From Ferruginibacter albus (GTDB lineage: Bacteria > Bacteroidota > Bacteroidia > Chitinophagales > Chitinophagaceae): 64,000 bases of DNA. The DNA is taken from assembly GCF_020042285.1 (NCBI RefSeq), contig NZ_CP083388.1:1080001-1144000 (forward strand), read 5' to 3'. This document shows, in pieces, positions 37,383-47,000 of this stretch. The position numbers and the translations under genes are program-made. Numbering within the stretch: position 1 is the first letter of the stretch; every line of letters begins with the position of its first letter. The notes below the pieces were generated by a model that had not been told where the DNA came from, did no database searches, and saw only the letters and a program-made list of their open reading frames with translations.

Positions 37383-37889
37383 ATGCAACCTATTAATCTT
37401 CGTTCGTTTAAAACACAGGTAAAAAAATATAAACGTTCTTTCAAATTATTCTTAACCAGGATAGAAAAAGATCCACCCAGGCATTTACACAAATTAGTAG
37501 ACGAAGTGGATGCTGAAGTATGGCCGCAAATTGATTGTTTAAGCTGTGGTAATTGCTGCAAATCGATGACACCTACTTTTACACCAAGCGATATAAAAAG
37601 AATCTCCTCTCACTTTAAAATGACGCCGGAACAGTTTAAAGATAAATGGCTGTTCTACGAAAAGCGTGATAAAGATTGGCAAAACAAGAAACAACCCTGC
37701 CAGTTCTTAAATCTAAAAGACAACAAGTGTTCTATTTACGAGATACGCCCGACAGACTGTGCAGAGTTTCCACATCTTACTAAAAAGAAAGTGGTGGATT
37801 ATATTCATATACACAAACAAAATATTGAGTATTGCCCGGCTACGTTTAAAATGGTAGAGCGAATGAAAGAAAAAATGACTAATAAATAA
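37383..37889 (+). CDS. YkgJ-family Cys-cluster protein
   Basis: This 168-residue protein has the UPF0153/YkgJ pattern of eight cysteines: CLSCGNCCKSM, then QPCQFLNLKDNKCSIYEIRPTDC in two parts, then a late YCPATF. The family is annotated as putative zinc or iron chelating. The ATG at 37383 is preferred to a GTG at 37365, because the helix MQPINLRSFKTQVKKY is a natural N-terminus. Function unknown; some members are linked to oxidoreductase maturation. Confidence 0.85.
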   Translation: MQPINLRSFKTQVKKYKRSFKLFLTRIEKDPPRHLHKLVDEVDAEVWPQIDCLSCGNCCKSMTPTFTPSDIKRISSHFKMTPEQFKDKWLFYEKRDKDWQNKKQPCQFLNLKDNKCSIYEIRPTDCAEFPHLTKKKVVDYIHIHKQNIEYCPATFKMVERMKEKMTNK

Positions 37890-37891
37890 GT

Positions 37892-38743
37892 TTATTCTTT
37901 TAATTGCTCTTTGATATGCGATTGATAAATGCGTGGAACATATTTATACACCTCAGTCCCCTCTACAAAAAAAGGTTTGCCATTATTAATAGTTAACTCA
38001 AAATTTTCATTTTTATAATTATAATCGCAATTGATAGTTTTTAAAAGAGTTGCTTTATTATTGGTAATTCTATATTCTTCGAATGCTGTAAACATTCCTG
38101 AACCTCCCGATACATAGGAACAAACTTTATTGTTAATAGAGTCATATTCCGCATTTCCGATATTGTCAAAATCCTTAATTTTTGTAAAAGTTTTTCCATT
38201 ATAAACCCAGGCATCTGCAATTTCTAGAAGATAAATAGCAGACACGTCAAATTGTTTTATGATTTTCAAATCAGGAATTTTATCGCCATTAATATCTTGT
38301 ATTTTGATGGGCTCTGGTTCATCATCTTTATAATATCCCATAGTAGATTCAAAATCTTTTATCCATTTATTTCCGAAATTTTTAAAAACCTGGCAATTTA
38401 AGGTTGAGTCTCCTGACCGATACAGCAATACGGCACTTTTTGTTTCGGGGTTAAATAAATTTCCAATTATAATGGCGCTGTTGATGGCATTACCGACTGT
38501 ATCATATACCAGCTTTTGTTCCTCAAAAGCCGGAAGGTCTTTTTTAGCTTCCAGCAGGCTGTCTAAATACACTTTTACCGAGGCGTAAGAAATAAATTTA
38601 CGTGGAAGGGTATCGTTTTTAATAGAAGCAATTGAATCATGTTTAATAATAACTGTGTCACTAACTTTTTTTTGAGTTTTATTAACGGTGTTTTTGCAAG
38701 AGATAAATGAAAGCAGGATTAATAGACAAAAAACTTGTTTCAT
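37892..38743 (-). CDS. Lipoprotein with VCBS/FG-GAP-like Ca-binding motif
   Basis: A 283-residue lipoprotein with lipobox SFISC at residues 12-16. The middle contains QDINGDKIPDLKII, the DxNxDxxxD signature of FG-GAP/VCBS-type repeats and XAC2610-like proteins. No enzymatic motif is seen. It is convergent with the YkgJ gene, with 2 bp between stops. Probably an outer-membrane or periplasmic lipoprotein of unknown role. Confidence 0.75.
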   Translation of the reverse strand: MKQVFCLLILLSFISCKNTVNKTQKKVSDTVIIKHDSIASIKNDTLPRKFISYASVKVYLDSLLEAKKDLPAFEEQKLVYDTVGNAINSAIIIGNLFNPETKSAVLLYRSGDSTLNCQVFKNFGNKWIKDFESTMGYYKDDEPEPIKIQDINGDKIPDLKIIKQFDVSAIYLLEIADAWVYNGKTFTKIKDFDNIGNAEYDSINNKVCSYVSGGSGMFTAFEEYRITNNKATLLKTINCDYNYKNENFELTINNGKPFFVEGTEVYKYVPRIYQSHIKEQLKE

Positions 38744-38755
38744 GGTTGTGTTAAT

Positions 38756-39112
38756 TTAAAGATACACATCTTCTATAAAAAAATATTCTACCGGTTCGTT
38801 TGGCAAAATAGTAATTGATAACACATTAAATTGTATTCTTTTCCATTGAGGATGTTTGTATAAATATTGCTCCGCAGCCCCGATTAAATTCCTGATCTTT
38901 TTATTGCTCACTTTTTCCTCGGGTAAACCATAGCTTTTGCCGGTTCGGGTTTTTACCTCAATAAAGTGTAGAACGGATGCTTTGCTGGCAATAATATCCA
39001 CTTCATAATAGGAATATCGCCAGTTTTTGGCAATGATCTCAAAGCCGGTTCTAATAAAATAGCCCACAGCCAGCTCTTCACCAAAGAAACCGGTATTATT
39101 GTGCTGCGCCAT
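38756..39112 (-). CDS. yraN: UPF0102 endonuclease-like protein YraN
   Basis: This 118-residue member of the UPF0102 family has the restriction-endonuclease-like core: GEELAVGYFIRTGF, NWRYSYYEVDIIAS (Glu, Asp) and HFIEVKTRTGKSYG (ExK). Presumed nuclease in DNA repair or recombination; the biochemical role is unproven. It is divergent from the downstream DUF6580 gene and just upstream of the lipoprotein gene on the same strand. Confidence 0.88.
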   Translation of the reverse strand: MAQHNNTGFFGEELAVGYFIRTGFEIIAKNWRYSYYEVDIIASKASVLHFIEVKTRTGKSYGLPEEKVSNKKIRNLIGAAEQYLYKHPQWKRIQFNVLSITILPNEPVEYFFIEDVYL

Positions 39113-39118
39113 TTTACT

Positions 39119-39149
39119 GTTTATTGTACAAGATTATTGATTATTTTTG
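39119..39149 (+). promoter_or_regulatory. Candidate Bacteroidota promoter
   Basis: TTTA, 19 bp, then TATTTTTG (39142-39149) matches the -33 / -7 layout with an exact -7 box, 20 nt before the ATG at 39169. Confidence 0.45.
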
Positions 39150-39168
39150 CTGTATTAAAATAAGTGCG

Positions 39169-39747
39169 ATGAAATTTGACAAATCTCTCCTAATAAGTTT
39201 TATTTTATTGATAGTGATTGCTTCTTTGTATAGAGTAATGCCCGGCAGACCAATGGGTTTTGCTCCGCATATTGCAATGGCTTTGTTTGGAGGCGCTGTC
39301 ATCAGCGATAAAAAGATGTCTTTTATATTGCCTTTATTGTCGTTGCTGATCTCAGATATTATTTACGAAGTTTTATACATCAATAAATTATCAGTAATGC
39401 CCGGTTTTTATAGCGGACAATGGGTTAATTACTTATGGTTCGCACTGCTTACCGTGATCGGTTTTGCCGTTAAAAAAGAAAATGCAGTTTCTATAGCTGC
39501 CGGCTCTGTTATCGGCGCAACCGCATTCTTCATCCTTTCAAATTTTGGAGATTGGTTAGGCGGTGGGTTGGATATAAACAACGTAGCTTATCCTAAAACA
39601 TGGGCAGGTTTGGAACGTTGTTATGCAGAAGCAATTCCTTTCTATCAAAATAGCTTGTTCGCCACTTTATTCTTTAGTACAGTGTTGTTTGGAGGTTATT
39701 ATTTAGCCAATAAATATTGGGTAAAGAAAACTGTTGCGGTAGCGTAG
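39169..39747 (+). CDS. DUF6580-type integral membrane protein
   Basis: A 192-residue protein with about five membrane helices. MGFAPHIAMALFGGAVI and a conserved YAEAIPFYQNSLFATLFFST segment recall the DUF6580 family of Bacteroidota, possibly related to substrate-binding components of vitamin transporters. The ATG at 39169 follows the candidate promoter; a TTG at 39124 would lie inside it. Function unknown. Confidence 0.75.
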   Translation: MKFDKSLLISFILLIVIASLYRVMPGRPMGFAPHIAMALFGGAVISDKKMSFILPLLSLLISDIIYEVLYINKLSVMPGFYSGQWVNYLWFALLTVIGFAVKKENAVSIAAGSVIGATAFFILSNFGDWLGGGLDINNVAYPKTWAGLERCYAEAIPFYQNSLFATLFFSTVLFGGYYLANKYWVKKTVAVA

Positions 39748-39777
39748 AACCGGATTTACAGGTCGCATGCAATTTTA

Positions 39778-40416
39778 ATGGCAGTTACTCTACAACATAA
39801 CGACCTCACGATAGAACTCTTTGACGATCCTTCCTTTAATCAAACAGCAGACAGTCCTGCAAGTAGTTATGATAAGGTGATACAGGCAGACCAAGACAAG
39901 CTGTATTCACCAACTTCACAACATGCTGTAAAAATTTATCAGAACAATAACCTTATCAATAGTGCCATTATTTTGGCAACAGGTGGAGGTACAGGTGTTC
40001 ACAGCGATACGGCCTTAATTGATGACAATAATCTGATCGTTCGATGCTGCAATAAGTTATTCAGTTTGACCTTACCGGGTTTAGAACAAAATTGGATGAC
40101 GGAAGCAGATTGGGCAACTTGCTTTTCTATTTATCAATACAAGGATACTTTCATTTCTCATGGGGAAACCTCCATAACAAGAATAGACAGAACCGGAAAA
40201 ATACTTTGGAATTTTGGCGGCGCAGACATTTTTGTTTGTCTATACGAAGGAAATCCTTTTGAAATGCACGAAACATATATAGCATTAACAGACTTTAACG
40301 GCAGTAAATATAGAATCGACTATGAAGGGCACTCTCTTGAGTTCAAAGGATCGGATTATTACACGCAAACTAAAGTCTGGGCAAAACCTAAAAAAAGATG
40401 GTGGAAGTTTTGGTAG
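39778..40416 (+). CDS. Hypothetical protein with aromatic/basic tail
   Basis: I do not recognise this 212-residue cytoplasmic protein. It is rich in beta strands and has the look of a propeller fragment (SITRIDRTGKILWNFGG). The last residues KPKKRWWKFW form a Trp/Lys/Arg-rich tail that could bind membrane or a partner; similar tails end several Bacteroidota orphan proteins. It lies 30 bp after the DUF6580 gene and may be co-transcribed. Confidence 0.65.
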   Translation: MAVTLQHNDLTIELFDDPSFNQTADSPASSYDKVIQADQDKLYSPTSQHAVKIYQNNNLINSAIILATGGGTGVHSDTALIDDNNLIVRCCNKLFSLTLPGLEQNWMTEADWATCFSIYQYKDTFISHGETSITRIDRTGKILWNFGGADIFVCLYEGNPFEMHETYIALTDFNGSKYRIDYEGHSLEFKGSDYYTQTKVWAKPKKRWWKFW

Positions 40417-40426
40417 CTTTATTCTG

Positions 40427-40894
40427 TCATTGTTCAGACTCATAACCTTCATCTACCAATAAATTTCCTCCGTCTGCAGCAGCAGTAGCTAATTCATCAC
40501 ATCGATTGTTATAAGGATTGTCTGCATGACCTTTCACCCATTTCATGTTTACCTGGTGCTTTTGTGATAGTTGATGAAAGCGCATCCAAAGATCTCTGTT
40601 CTTTTTGCCGCCGCTAAAATTGGTTCTTATCCAGTTCTTCAGCCAGCCTTCTTCAATTGCTTTTACTACATAAGAGCTATCCGAATGAACCAGTAATTGA
40701 AGATTATCTTTTTTCATCGCTTCCAATGCAGCGATCACCGCCATTAACTCCATGCGGTTGTTAGTGGTTCTGCGATAACCTTGTGACAATTCTTTTCTCA
40801 CGGTACCCCATATTAAAATAACACCATAGCCACCGGGACCGGGGTTACCTCGTGAAGAACCATCTGTATAAACGATTACCTGTTTAGAAGACAT
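40427..40894 (-). CDS. rnhA: Ribonuclease HI
   Basis: Cleaves RNA in RNA-DNA hybrids. Catalytic acidic residues occur in YTDGSSRGNPGPGGYG (Asp), NNRMELMAVIAALEA (Glu), LLVHSDSSYVV (Asp) and WVKGHADNPYNNRCDELA (His, Asp). The start at 40894 (MSSKQVIVYTDG) is preferred; the longer frame to 40915 adds seven unlikely residues. 155 residues, normal length. A 10-bp inverted repeat TTTCACACAA / TTGTGTGAAA spans the spacer to the carboxylase gene. Confidence 0.93.
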   Translation of the reverse strand: MSSKQVIVYTDGSSRGNPGPGGYGVILIWGTVRKELSQGYRRTTNNRMELMAVIAALEAMKKDNLQLLVHSDSSYVVKAIEEGWLKNWIRTNFSGGKKNRDLWMRFHQLSQKHQVNMKWVKGHADNPYNNRCDELATAAADGGNLLVDEGYESEQ

Positions 40895-40987
40895 AAGAGA
40901 TCTTGTTTCACACAAAGCTAACTACGAATACCAAGAAACAACGTTGTTCACTTTGTCTTTCTTTGTTTGCGTTGTGTGAAAATGTAT

Positions 40988-42616
40988 TTATACCTGGAAC
41001 ACGCCCGTTTTAAATTCAGCAATATGGTCGTTATTATCAGCTGCAGCAATTGCTTCCGATATTAATGTTCTGGTAGAGGCAGGGTCGATAATATCGTCTA
41101 CCCATAAACGTGCAGCAGCATAGTAAGGAGTGGTTTGTGCATTATAACGTGCTATGATCTCATTCAACAATTTATTTTCTTCTTCGGTAGTAATTTCTTT
41201 GCCGTTTGATTTTAATGCAGCCACCTGTATTTGCAATAATGTTTTGGCAGCCTGTTCACCACCCATTACTGCGATCTTAGCAGAGGGCCATGCATAAATA
41301 AACCGGGGATCATAGGCTTTGCCGCACATGGCATAATTGCCGGCACCATAACTGTTGCCGGTAATAAAAGTAATTTTCGGAACAACAGAATTAGCAACTG
41401 CATTCACCAGCTTAGCGCCGTCTTTAATAATGCCGGAATGTTCGCTTCTGCTGCCTACCATAAAGCCGGTAACATCCTGCAAAAACACCAAAGGGATTTT
41501 CTTTTGATTGCAGTTCATAATAAAGCGGGCAGCTTTGTCTGCACTGTCATTATAAATAACACCGCCTAACTGCATTTCGCCTTTTTGTGTTTTTACGATC
41601 AAACGTTGGTTGGCCACAATGCCCACCGACCAGCCATCAACACGGGCATAACCGCAAACGATCGTCTTGCCATACTCTTCCTTGAATTGTGTAAAGCTAT
41701 CGGCATCCACAAAACATTCAATGATCTTTGTTACGTCATAAGGCTTGGTATTATTCTCGCTGATGATGGTATAAATGTCTTCTTGTTTTTTGGAAGGGGC
41801 TTTTGCTTCAACTCTATCAAAGCCTGCTTTTTTTGTATGTCCTAACGAACCGATTATTTTCTTTACCTGGTCTAAACATTCCTTTTCATTTTCAAATTTA
41901 TAATCGGCAATACCGCTGATAGCATTATGCGTATCAGCACCACCCAATGTCTCACTGTCAACATCTTCACCAATAGCAGCTTTTACCAAATAAGGTCCCG
42001 CTAAATAAATAGATCCATTACCTTCTACCATCAATGTCTCATCGCTCATTATCGGAAGGTAGGCGCCACCTGCCACACAAGCGCCCATCACAGCAGCAAT
42101 CTGTGTAATGCCCATAGCACTCATACGGGCATTGTTATAAAAGATCTTGCCAAAATGTTCTTTGTCGGGAAATATTTCATCCTGTAAAGGAAGAAAAACA
42201 CCGGCGCTATCCACCAAATAAATAATGGGTAATTTATTTTCAATAGCGATCTCCTGCATGCGCAGATTCTTTTTGCCGGTAATAGGGAACCAGGCACCTG
42301 CTTTCACGGTTTGATCATTCGCTACAATTACACATTGCCTGCCGCTTACATAACCGATGCCACTAACGGTACCGCCTGACGGACAACCGCCATATTCTTC
42401 ATACATTTCATAACCTGCAAAAGCACCGATCTCTGTGAACAGCTTGCCTTTGTCTAGTAAATGATCAATGCGTTCACGGGCAGTCAACTTGTCGCGTTCT
42501 TTTTGTTTGTCGATCGATTTTTTGCCACCACCTTCATAGATCTTTTGCAGCCGCTGTTTAGCTTGTGCCCAAGCCAGTTTCATGGCGTCTTCGTTTTTGT
42601 TTGATTCTATATTCAT
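40988..42616 (-). CDS. Acyl-CoA carboxylase carboxyltransferase subunit (MccB/PccB-type)
   Basis: Transfers carboxyl from biotin to an acyl-CoA. The crotonase-like carboxyltransferase pattern is clear: LTARERIDHLLDKG, VVANDQTVKAGAWFPIT-like KK, VDSAGVFLPLQDE, GITQIAAVMGACVAGGAYLP, and in the C-half QDVTGFMVGSRSEHSGII, NSYGAGNYAMCG and WPSAKIAVMGGEQAA. The motif set favours 3-methylcrotonyl-CoA or a related substrate. The start at 42616 is chosen, since the open frame to 42679 begins within a dispersed repeat. No biotin-carrying partner is adjacent. Confidence 0.88.
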   Translation of the reverse strand: MNIESNKNEDAMKLAWAQAKQRLQKIYEGGGKKSIDKQKERDKLTARERIDHLLDKGKLFTEIGAFAGYEMYEEYGGCPSGGTVSGIGYVSGRQCVIVANDQTVKAGAWFPITGKKNLRMQEIAIENKLPIIYLVDSAGVFLPLQDEIFPDKEHFGKIFYNNARMSAMGITQIAAVMGACVAGGAYLPIMSDETLMVEGNGSIYLAGPYLVKAAIGEDVDSETLGGADTHNAISGIADYKFENEKECLDQVKKIIGSLGHTKKAGFDRVEAKAPSKKQEDIYTIISENNTKPYDVTKIIECFVDADSFTQFKEEYGKTIVCGYARVDGWSVGIVANQRLIVKTQKGEMQLGGVIYNDSADKAARFIMNCNQKKIPLVFLQDVTGFMVGSRSEHSGIIKDGAKLVNAVANSVVPKITFITGNSYGAGNYAMCGKAYDPRFIYAWPSAKIAVMGGEQAAKTLLQIQVAALKSNGKEITTEEENKLLNEIIARYNAQTTPYYAAARLWVDDIIDPASTRTLISEAIAAADNNDHIAEFKTGVFQV

Positions 42617-42649
42617 CTTATGCGTAGTTGTTTTTGTAGCAAGCATAGT

Positions 42650-42697
42650 GCGTTTACTCATCATCGTTGTGTCACTCACTTGTACAGCATACCATTA
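42650..42697 (+). repeat. Dispersed GTTGTGTCAC element, copy h
   Basis: TTTACTCATCATCG, then TTGTGTCACTCACTTG and TACAGCATACCATTA. It overlaps the 5' end of the open frame of the carboxylase on the opposite strand, supplying its most upstream ATG. Confidence 0.65.
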
Positions 42698-42817
42698 TTA
42701 TCTTTTTTAATTGCCACAAATGCTCAAAGGCACTAAGTGACTAATCAATTCAAAATTTACGTAAGTTTGGTAACAATATTAAACTTCTATTGATAAAAAT
42801 TCTAACTGTTTGCCATT

Positions 42818-43285
42818 ATGCCTAATGAAGTAAGCCGCATTTTACAATTGCTAACCGATCTGCAGCACGGCGAAAGCTGGGTAGGAACAAGCTTTAAAGA
42901 AGCCTTACAAGGTGTAAATGCGGAAGCCGCTTCCATCTCCGATAACCACAACAGCATCTGGCAATTGGTATCGCATTTAATTTACTGGCGTACCAGGGTG
43001 TATAATCGTCTTAATGGAAATAACAATCCGCCACCATTTATGGATTTTCGCTTGCCCGAAGAATTAACTGAAGAAACATGGAAACAAACCATTCACGATT
43101 TTGAATTGTCGTATCATACCTTGCGTACCGCCATTCATAATTTCAAGGAAGAAAATTTAAGCAAGCCGTCTCCTAAAGAAGGACAAACGTTTTATCAATT
43201 ACTGCACGGAAGCCTCTTGCACGATGCCTATCATTTGGGGCAAATTGTATTGATCAAAAAGAATAGGTTAAACGCTGCAATATAA
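42818..43285 (+). CDS. DinB-family protein
   Basis: This 155-residue DinB fold has the putative metal ligands H53 (QLVSHLIYWR), H135 and H139 (LLHDAYHLGQIV). It is the third DinB-fold gene in the window, unlike the other two in sequence, and stands alone between the carboxylase and a cupredoxin. Substrate unknown; the family includes bacillithiol-type transferases. Confidence 0.85.
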   Translation: MPNEVSRILQLLTDLQHGESWVGTSFKEALQGVNAEAASISDNHNSIWQLVSHLIYWRTRVYNRLNGNNNPPPFMDFRLPEELTEETWKQTIHDFELSYHTLRTAIHNFKEENLSKPSPKEGQTFYQLLHGSLLHDAYHLGQIVLIKKNRLNAAI

Positions 43286-43332
43286 ATGCACTCTGTGGTT
43301 TTGTAGTACTATCTACCTTGTAACAATAAAAG

Positions 43333-43402
43333 ACTGTCAGCTTGAGCTTGTCGAAAGCGGGCTAAAAAATACGAGCGCCTTCGACAAATTCAGACTGACA
43401 GT
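43333..43402. repeat. REP-like imperfect palindrome (CTTGTCGAA type)
   Basis: ACTGTCAG and GAGCTTGTCGAAAGCG pair with CGCCTTCGACAAATTC and CTGACAGT across a short loop. The CTTCGACAAGCTCAGACTGA motif is widespread in bacterial spacers. Related single arms occur at 47889 and 48030. Confidence 0.75.
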
Positions 43403-43436
43403 ATATAATATCAAAAGGAATTATCCGAACGGTAAC

Positions 43437-43862
43437 TTATTCATTTACTATCAACACTCCCGACATCATCAAGCCATGTATAGTGCAATGATATGGATAC
43501 GTACCGGCTTTATTGGTTGTATAAGAAAACGTACCTCCCGGAACCGTGCTGTTGCCATAATACCCACCGCTGGTGCTGGTTCCTGAAATGTCACCACTTT
43601 CAAAGCTGGTGCTGTCTCCATCGTTGTTGATGATATGATGCGCATAAGGATCATTATTCTGCCACTTGATAATTGTACCCTTGGTTACGGTTGTAGTTGA
43701 TGGAACAAATTGCATGTTCGACATACTAATGACTACTGTAGCAGCACCGCCGGGAGGAGGAGTTCCGCCGCCGCCATTGGTGTTGCTTTTACTACAGGAA
43801 AATTGTGTAAACGAAATGATCAAAATTAAAATACCCGCTGCGATAAGAAGTTTGACTCTCAT
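43437..43862 (-). CDS. Plastocyanin/cupredoxin-like lipoprotein
   Basis: A 141-residue lipoprotein with lipobox TQFSC at about 19-23 and a Gly/Pro-rich linker, then a cupredoxin domain. The copper ligands are visible as His in DPYAHHIIN, then Cys, His and Met in YPYHCTIHGLMMSG. This is the type 1 blue-copper set of periplasmic electron carriers. The partner is unknown; no oxidase genes are nearby. Confidence 0.88.
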   Translation of the reverse strand: MRVKLLIAAGILILIISFTQFSCSKSNTNGGGGTPPPGGAATVVISMSNMQFVPSTTTVTKGTIIKWQNNDPYAHHIINNDGDSTSFESGDISGTSTSGGYYGNSTVPGGTFSYTTNKAGTYPYHCTIHGLMMSGVLIVNE

Positions 43863-44000
43863 AATTAAAAGTTTAAGATGAACAAAGCTTTTATCTTATC
43901 GCTGCAAAAAAATAGAAGGTTGCTTATTAAATGTTATTGCAACATTTTTTTTGGTGGTTAAACATAGAAATTATTATATTGCTTTTCTAAAACGATTGCT

Positions 44001-47000
44001 ATGCTTAAGAAAAACACTTTGGTGCTTCGCACCATTGCTATGTTGCTATTTACCATTCTCTTTGCTTCACCAATATTTTCACAGGATTATCAATTTGGGT
44101 TTGAAACCGGCGCTGCCGATTCGTGGGTAAACAATACCTCTACCACCGGCAATGCAGTAGTGTCAACCGTTAAACGAACAGGTGCTTATTCTTTTTTAAC
44201 TGCCATGAGTTCTGCCGGAACCAACCGTGGTTTGAAACGCAGTAACATCACGGTTTCTAAAAGCATTAACCTCTATGCCATTGCCTGGGTTAAAGCTAGC
44301 AATACAGGTACTACCGCAGGCATGACCTTATCCGGCGGTACCACCGGTTTAACCAATACCAATATCTCCAACACTGCATTTACGCAGGTATCGGTTGCGT
44401 ATGCTAATTCATCTAATACTACAAGAGAATTGCGTTTGTATTATAGCAATTCCAATTCTAAAGAGACTGTTTACTTGGATGATGTGATCATCTATGAATC
44501 TACTAACAGCTCTATTGACCTGGTTTCTCCAAATGCACCCGTAGCTGTATCGGGCACATACAGTGGCGGTAATGCCTTATTGAACTGGACATCGGGTGGG
44601 GATGATGGAGGTAGCGGCGCCACCGGCGTGCAATCAACCATGATATTAAAATATACCGGTACCGGAACAGCCACTGCACCTGTATTAAACAACCAGGCGA
44701 TATATGCAGTAGGCGACGCACCTGCAACAGGCTGGCAAGTAATAAAAACAGACGGCGGCGCCAGCGGCGGCAGTGTGAATGCAGGAGCAATAACTGCTAA
44801 TACAACTTTTGCTGTCTATCATCGTGACCTTGCATGTAACTGGTCTGCACCGGCTACTACTACTATTAATTTGGTATCGGGCACATTGCCAACTGTTAGT
44901 ACAACTGTTGTATCTGCTATTACAACTGCTACTGCAACAAGCGGTGGTAACGTAACCGGTGAAGGTTCGACTACTGTTACTGTAAAAGGAATTGTATTCG
45001 GTCCAACTCCTTCTACAACATCTAACCCAACTAATAACGGAACAGGTGTGGGCAGCTATACAAGCAGCTTATCTTCCTTAACGGCTAATACAAAATATTA
45101 CTATCGTGCGTATGCTACCAACGGTGTAGGAACTGCTTATGGCACAGAAAATAATTTTACTACGTTACCAAACGCACCTGTTATCAGCACCGCTACAGCG
45201 ATTACTACAACAGGCTTCACGGCTAACTGGTCTGCCCCGGCAACACAAGGTGCGGAAGCATTTACGTATACTATAGAAGTAGACGATGACAATACGTTCG
45301 CTTCTGTTAATGCAACGTATGCAAATCTTACTACATTATCACAAGCAGTAAGCGGGTTGGCTAACAATATCACTTACTACTATCGTGTAAAAGCAATAAA
45401 TGCAACCGGCGCTTCTGCTTATTCAGCAACCAGTGCAGGTGTACTAACGGCTACGCCTACTATAGCATTACCAACCGTTAGTACTACGACTATTACTGCG
45501 GTTACAGTTAACAGTGCAGCAAGCGGTGGTAATGTAACGGCTGATGGTGGCGCCAGCGTTACAGCGAAAGGTGTTGTGTATGCAACTACTGCCAATCCAA
45601 CAACGGCTAACAGTAAAACAAGTAATGGAACCGGCACGGGTTCTTATACAAGTGCTATCAGCGGATTAACAGCTAATCAAACATATTATGTACGTGCGTA
45701 TGCTATCAATAGTGCAGGCACGGCATATGGTGATCAGCAAAGCTTTACAACCATGGCAGCAGAGCCTACAACCAAAAGCAGCGTATCATTTGGTACACTA
45801 ACATCATCCGGCATTGTTGTAAACTTTAGCGGTGGTAATGGAACAAGAAGAATTGTAGTAGCAAGACCGAGCAGCAGCGTAAGCTTTACACCGACTGATG
45901 GCGTAGCGCCAAGTGGTGTAAATGCAGCGTACTCATCTGCTACTGACCAGGGCAACAGCAACAGGATCGTGTATGATGGAACCGGCAGCACAGTAACTGT
46001 TACAGGGTTAAGCGCTGCTACTACGTATTATTTTGCGGTGTATGAATACAATACGAACTTGAACAGCCTGCCTAATTATTACGCAACAGCCGGAACAGGC
46101 AATGCAAAAACTGCTTCGGTTACTGTTTCATTGGCAATAGCATTTAATAATACATTGACCACACCCTATTTGAATCCACCGTATGTAAGCGGTGTTATCA
46201 GCGATCCTACAGATCCTTCACAGATAAATGGTATTGTAGTAGCAGTAACCAATAATGGTAATGCCATTGCTGCAAGTGATTATACGTTAACAGCATCGAG
46301 CAGCAAAACAAGTGTAGTGCCCAATGCCAATGTTGTTATTACGCAGGCAGATGGAAATGCAACTGTAAAGATCATACCGGCAGCAGTGGGTTATGCAAAA
46401 ATTACGTTGACATTAAAACTGAATGGTAACAGCAGTTCTAAAACATTGGCTATAAATTATGCAGCATCGGCGGCATCTGCTACACCTGTATCTGCTATAT
46501 GGCATACCGGTTATTCCGATGCATCGGGCGTAGTGGCATTGGATGATGATTATATGGTAGTGTGCGATGATGAAAAGAATAATTTATATGTAGTGAACCG
46601 CAAACAATCCGGCTTGCCTGTAAAAACTTTTTACTTCGGTGATAACTTAGGATTGACAGACGGAAGCGCAGGCAATTACAGTGAAGTGGATGTAGAAGCT
46701 TGTGTTCGCAGTAAAGCATATCCTACAAGAGTATATTGGACAGGCTCTATGAGCAATGCCGGCAGCAGCAATAAGTACAAGCCTAACAGCAATACCTTGT
46801 TTGCTACTACAATAACCGGAACAGGCACCAACACGTCGTTTGCGGTAGTTGGGCATTATGCAGGCTTACGCCAGCAGCTGGTTACCTGGGGCGATGCACA
46901 TGGATATAGTTTTACCTCCAGCACTGCCAGCGGTCATGATGCAAAAACAATTGACGGCTTTAATGTAGAAGGCATGTGCCTGGCTCCTGATAATACAACG

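Noticed and set aside
38650..38670. CTGTGTCACTAAC resembling the dispersed repeat core
   Set aside because: It is inside a lipoprotein coding sequence and the flanks do not match the element.
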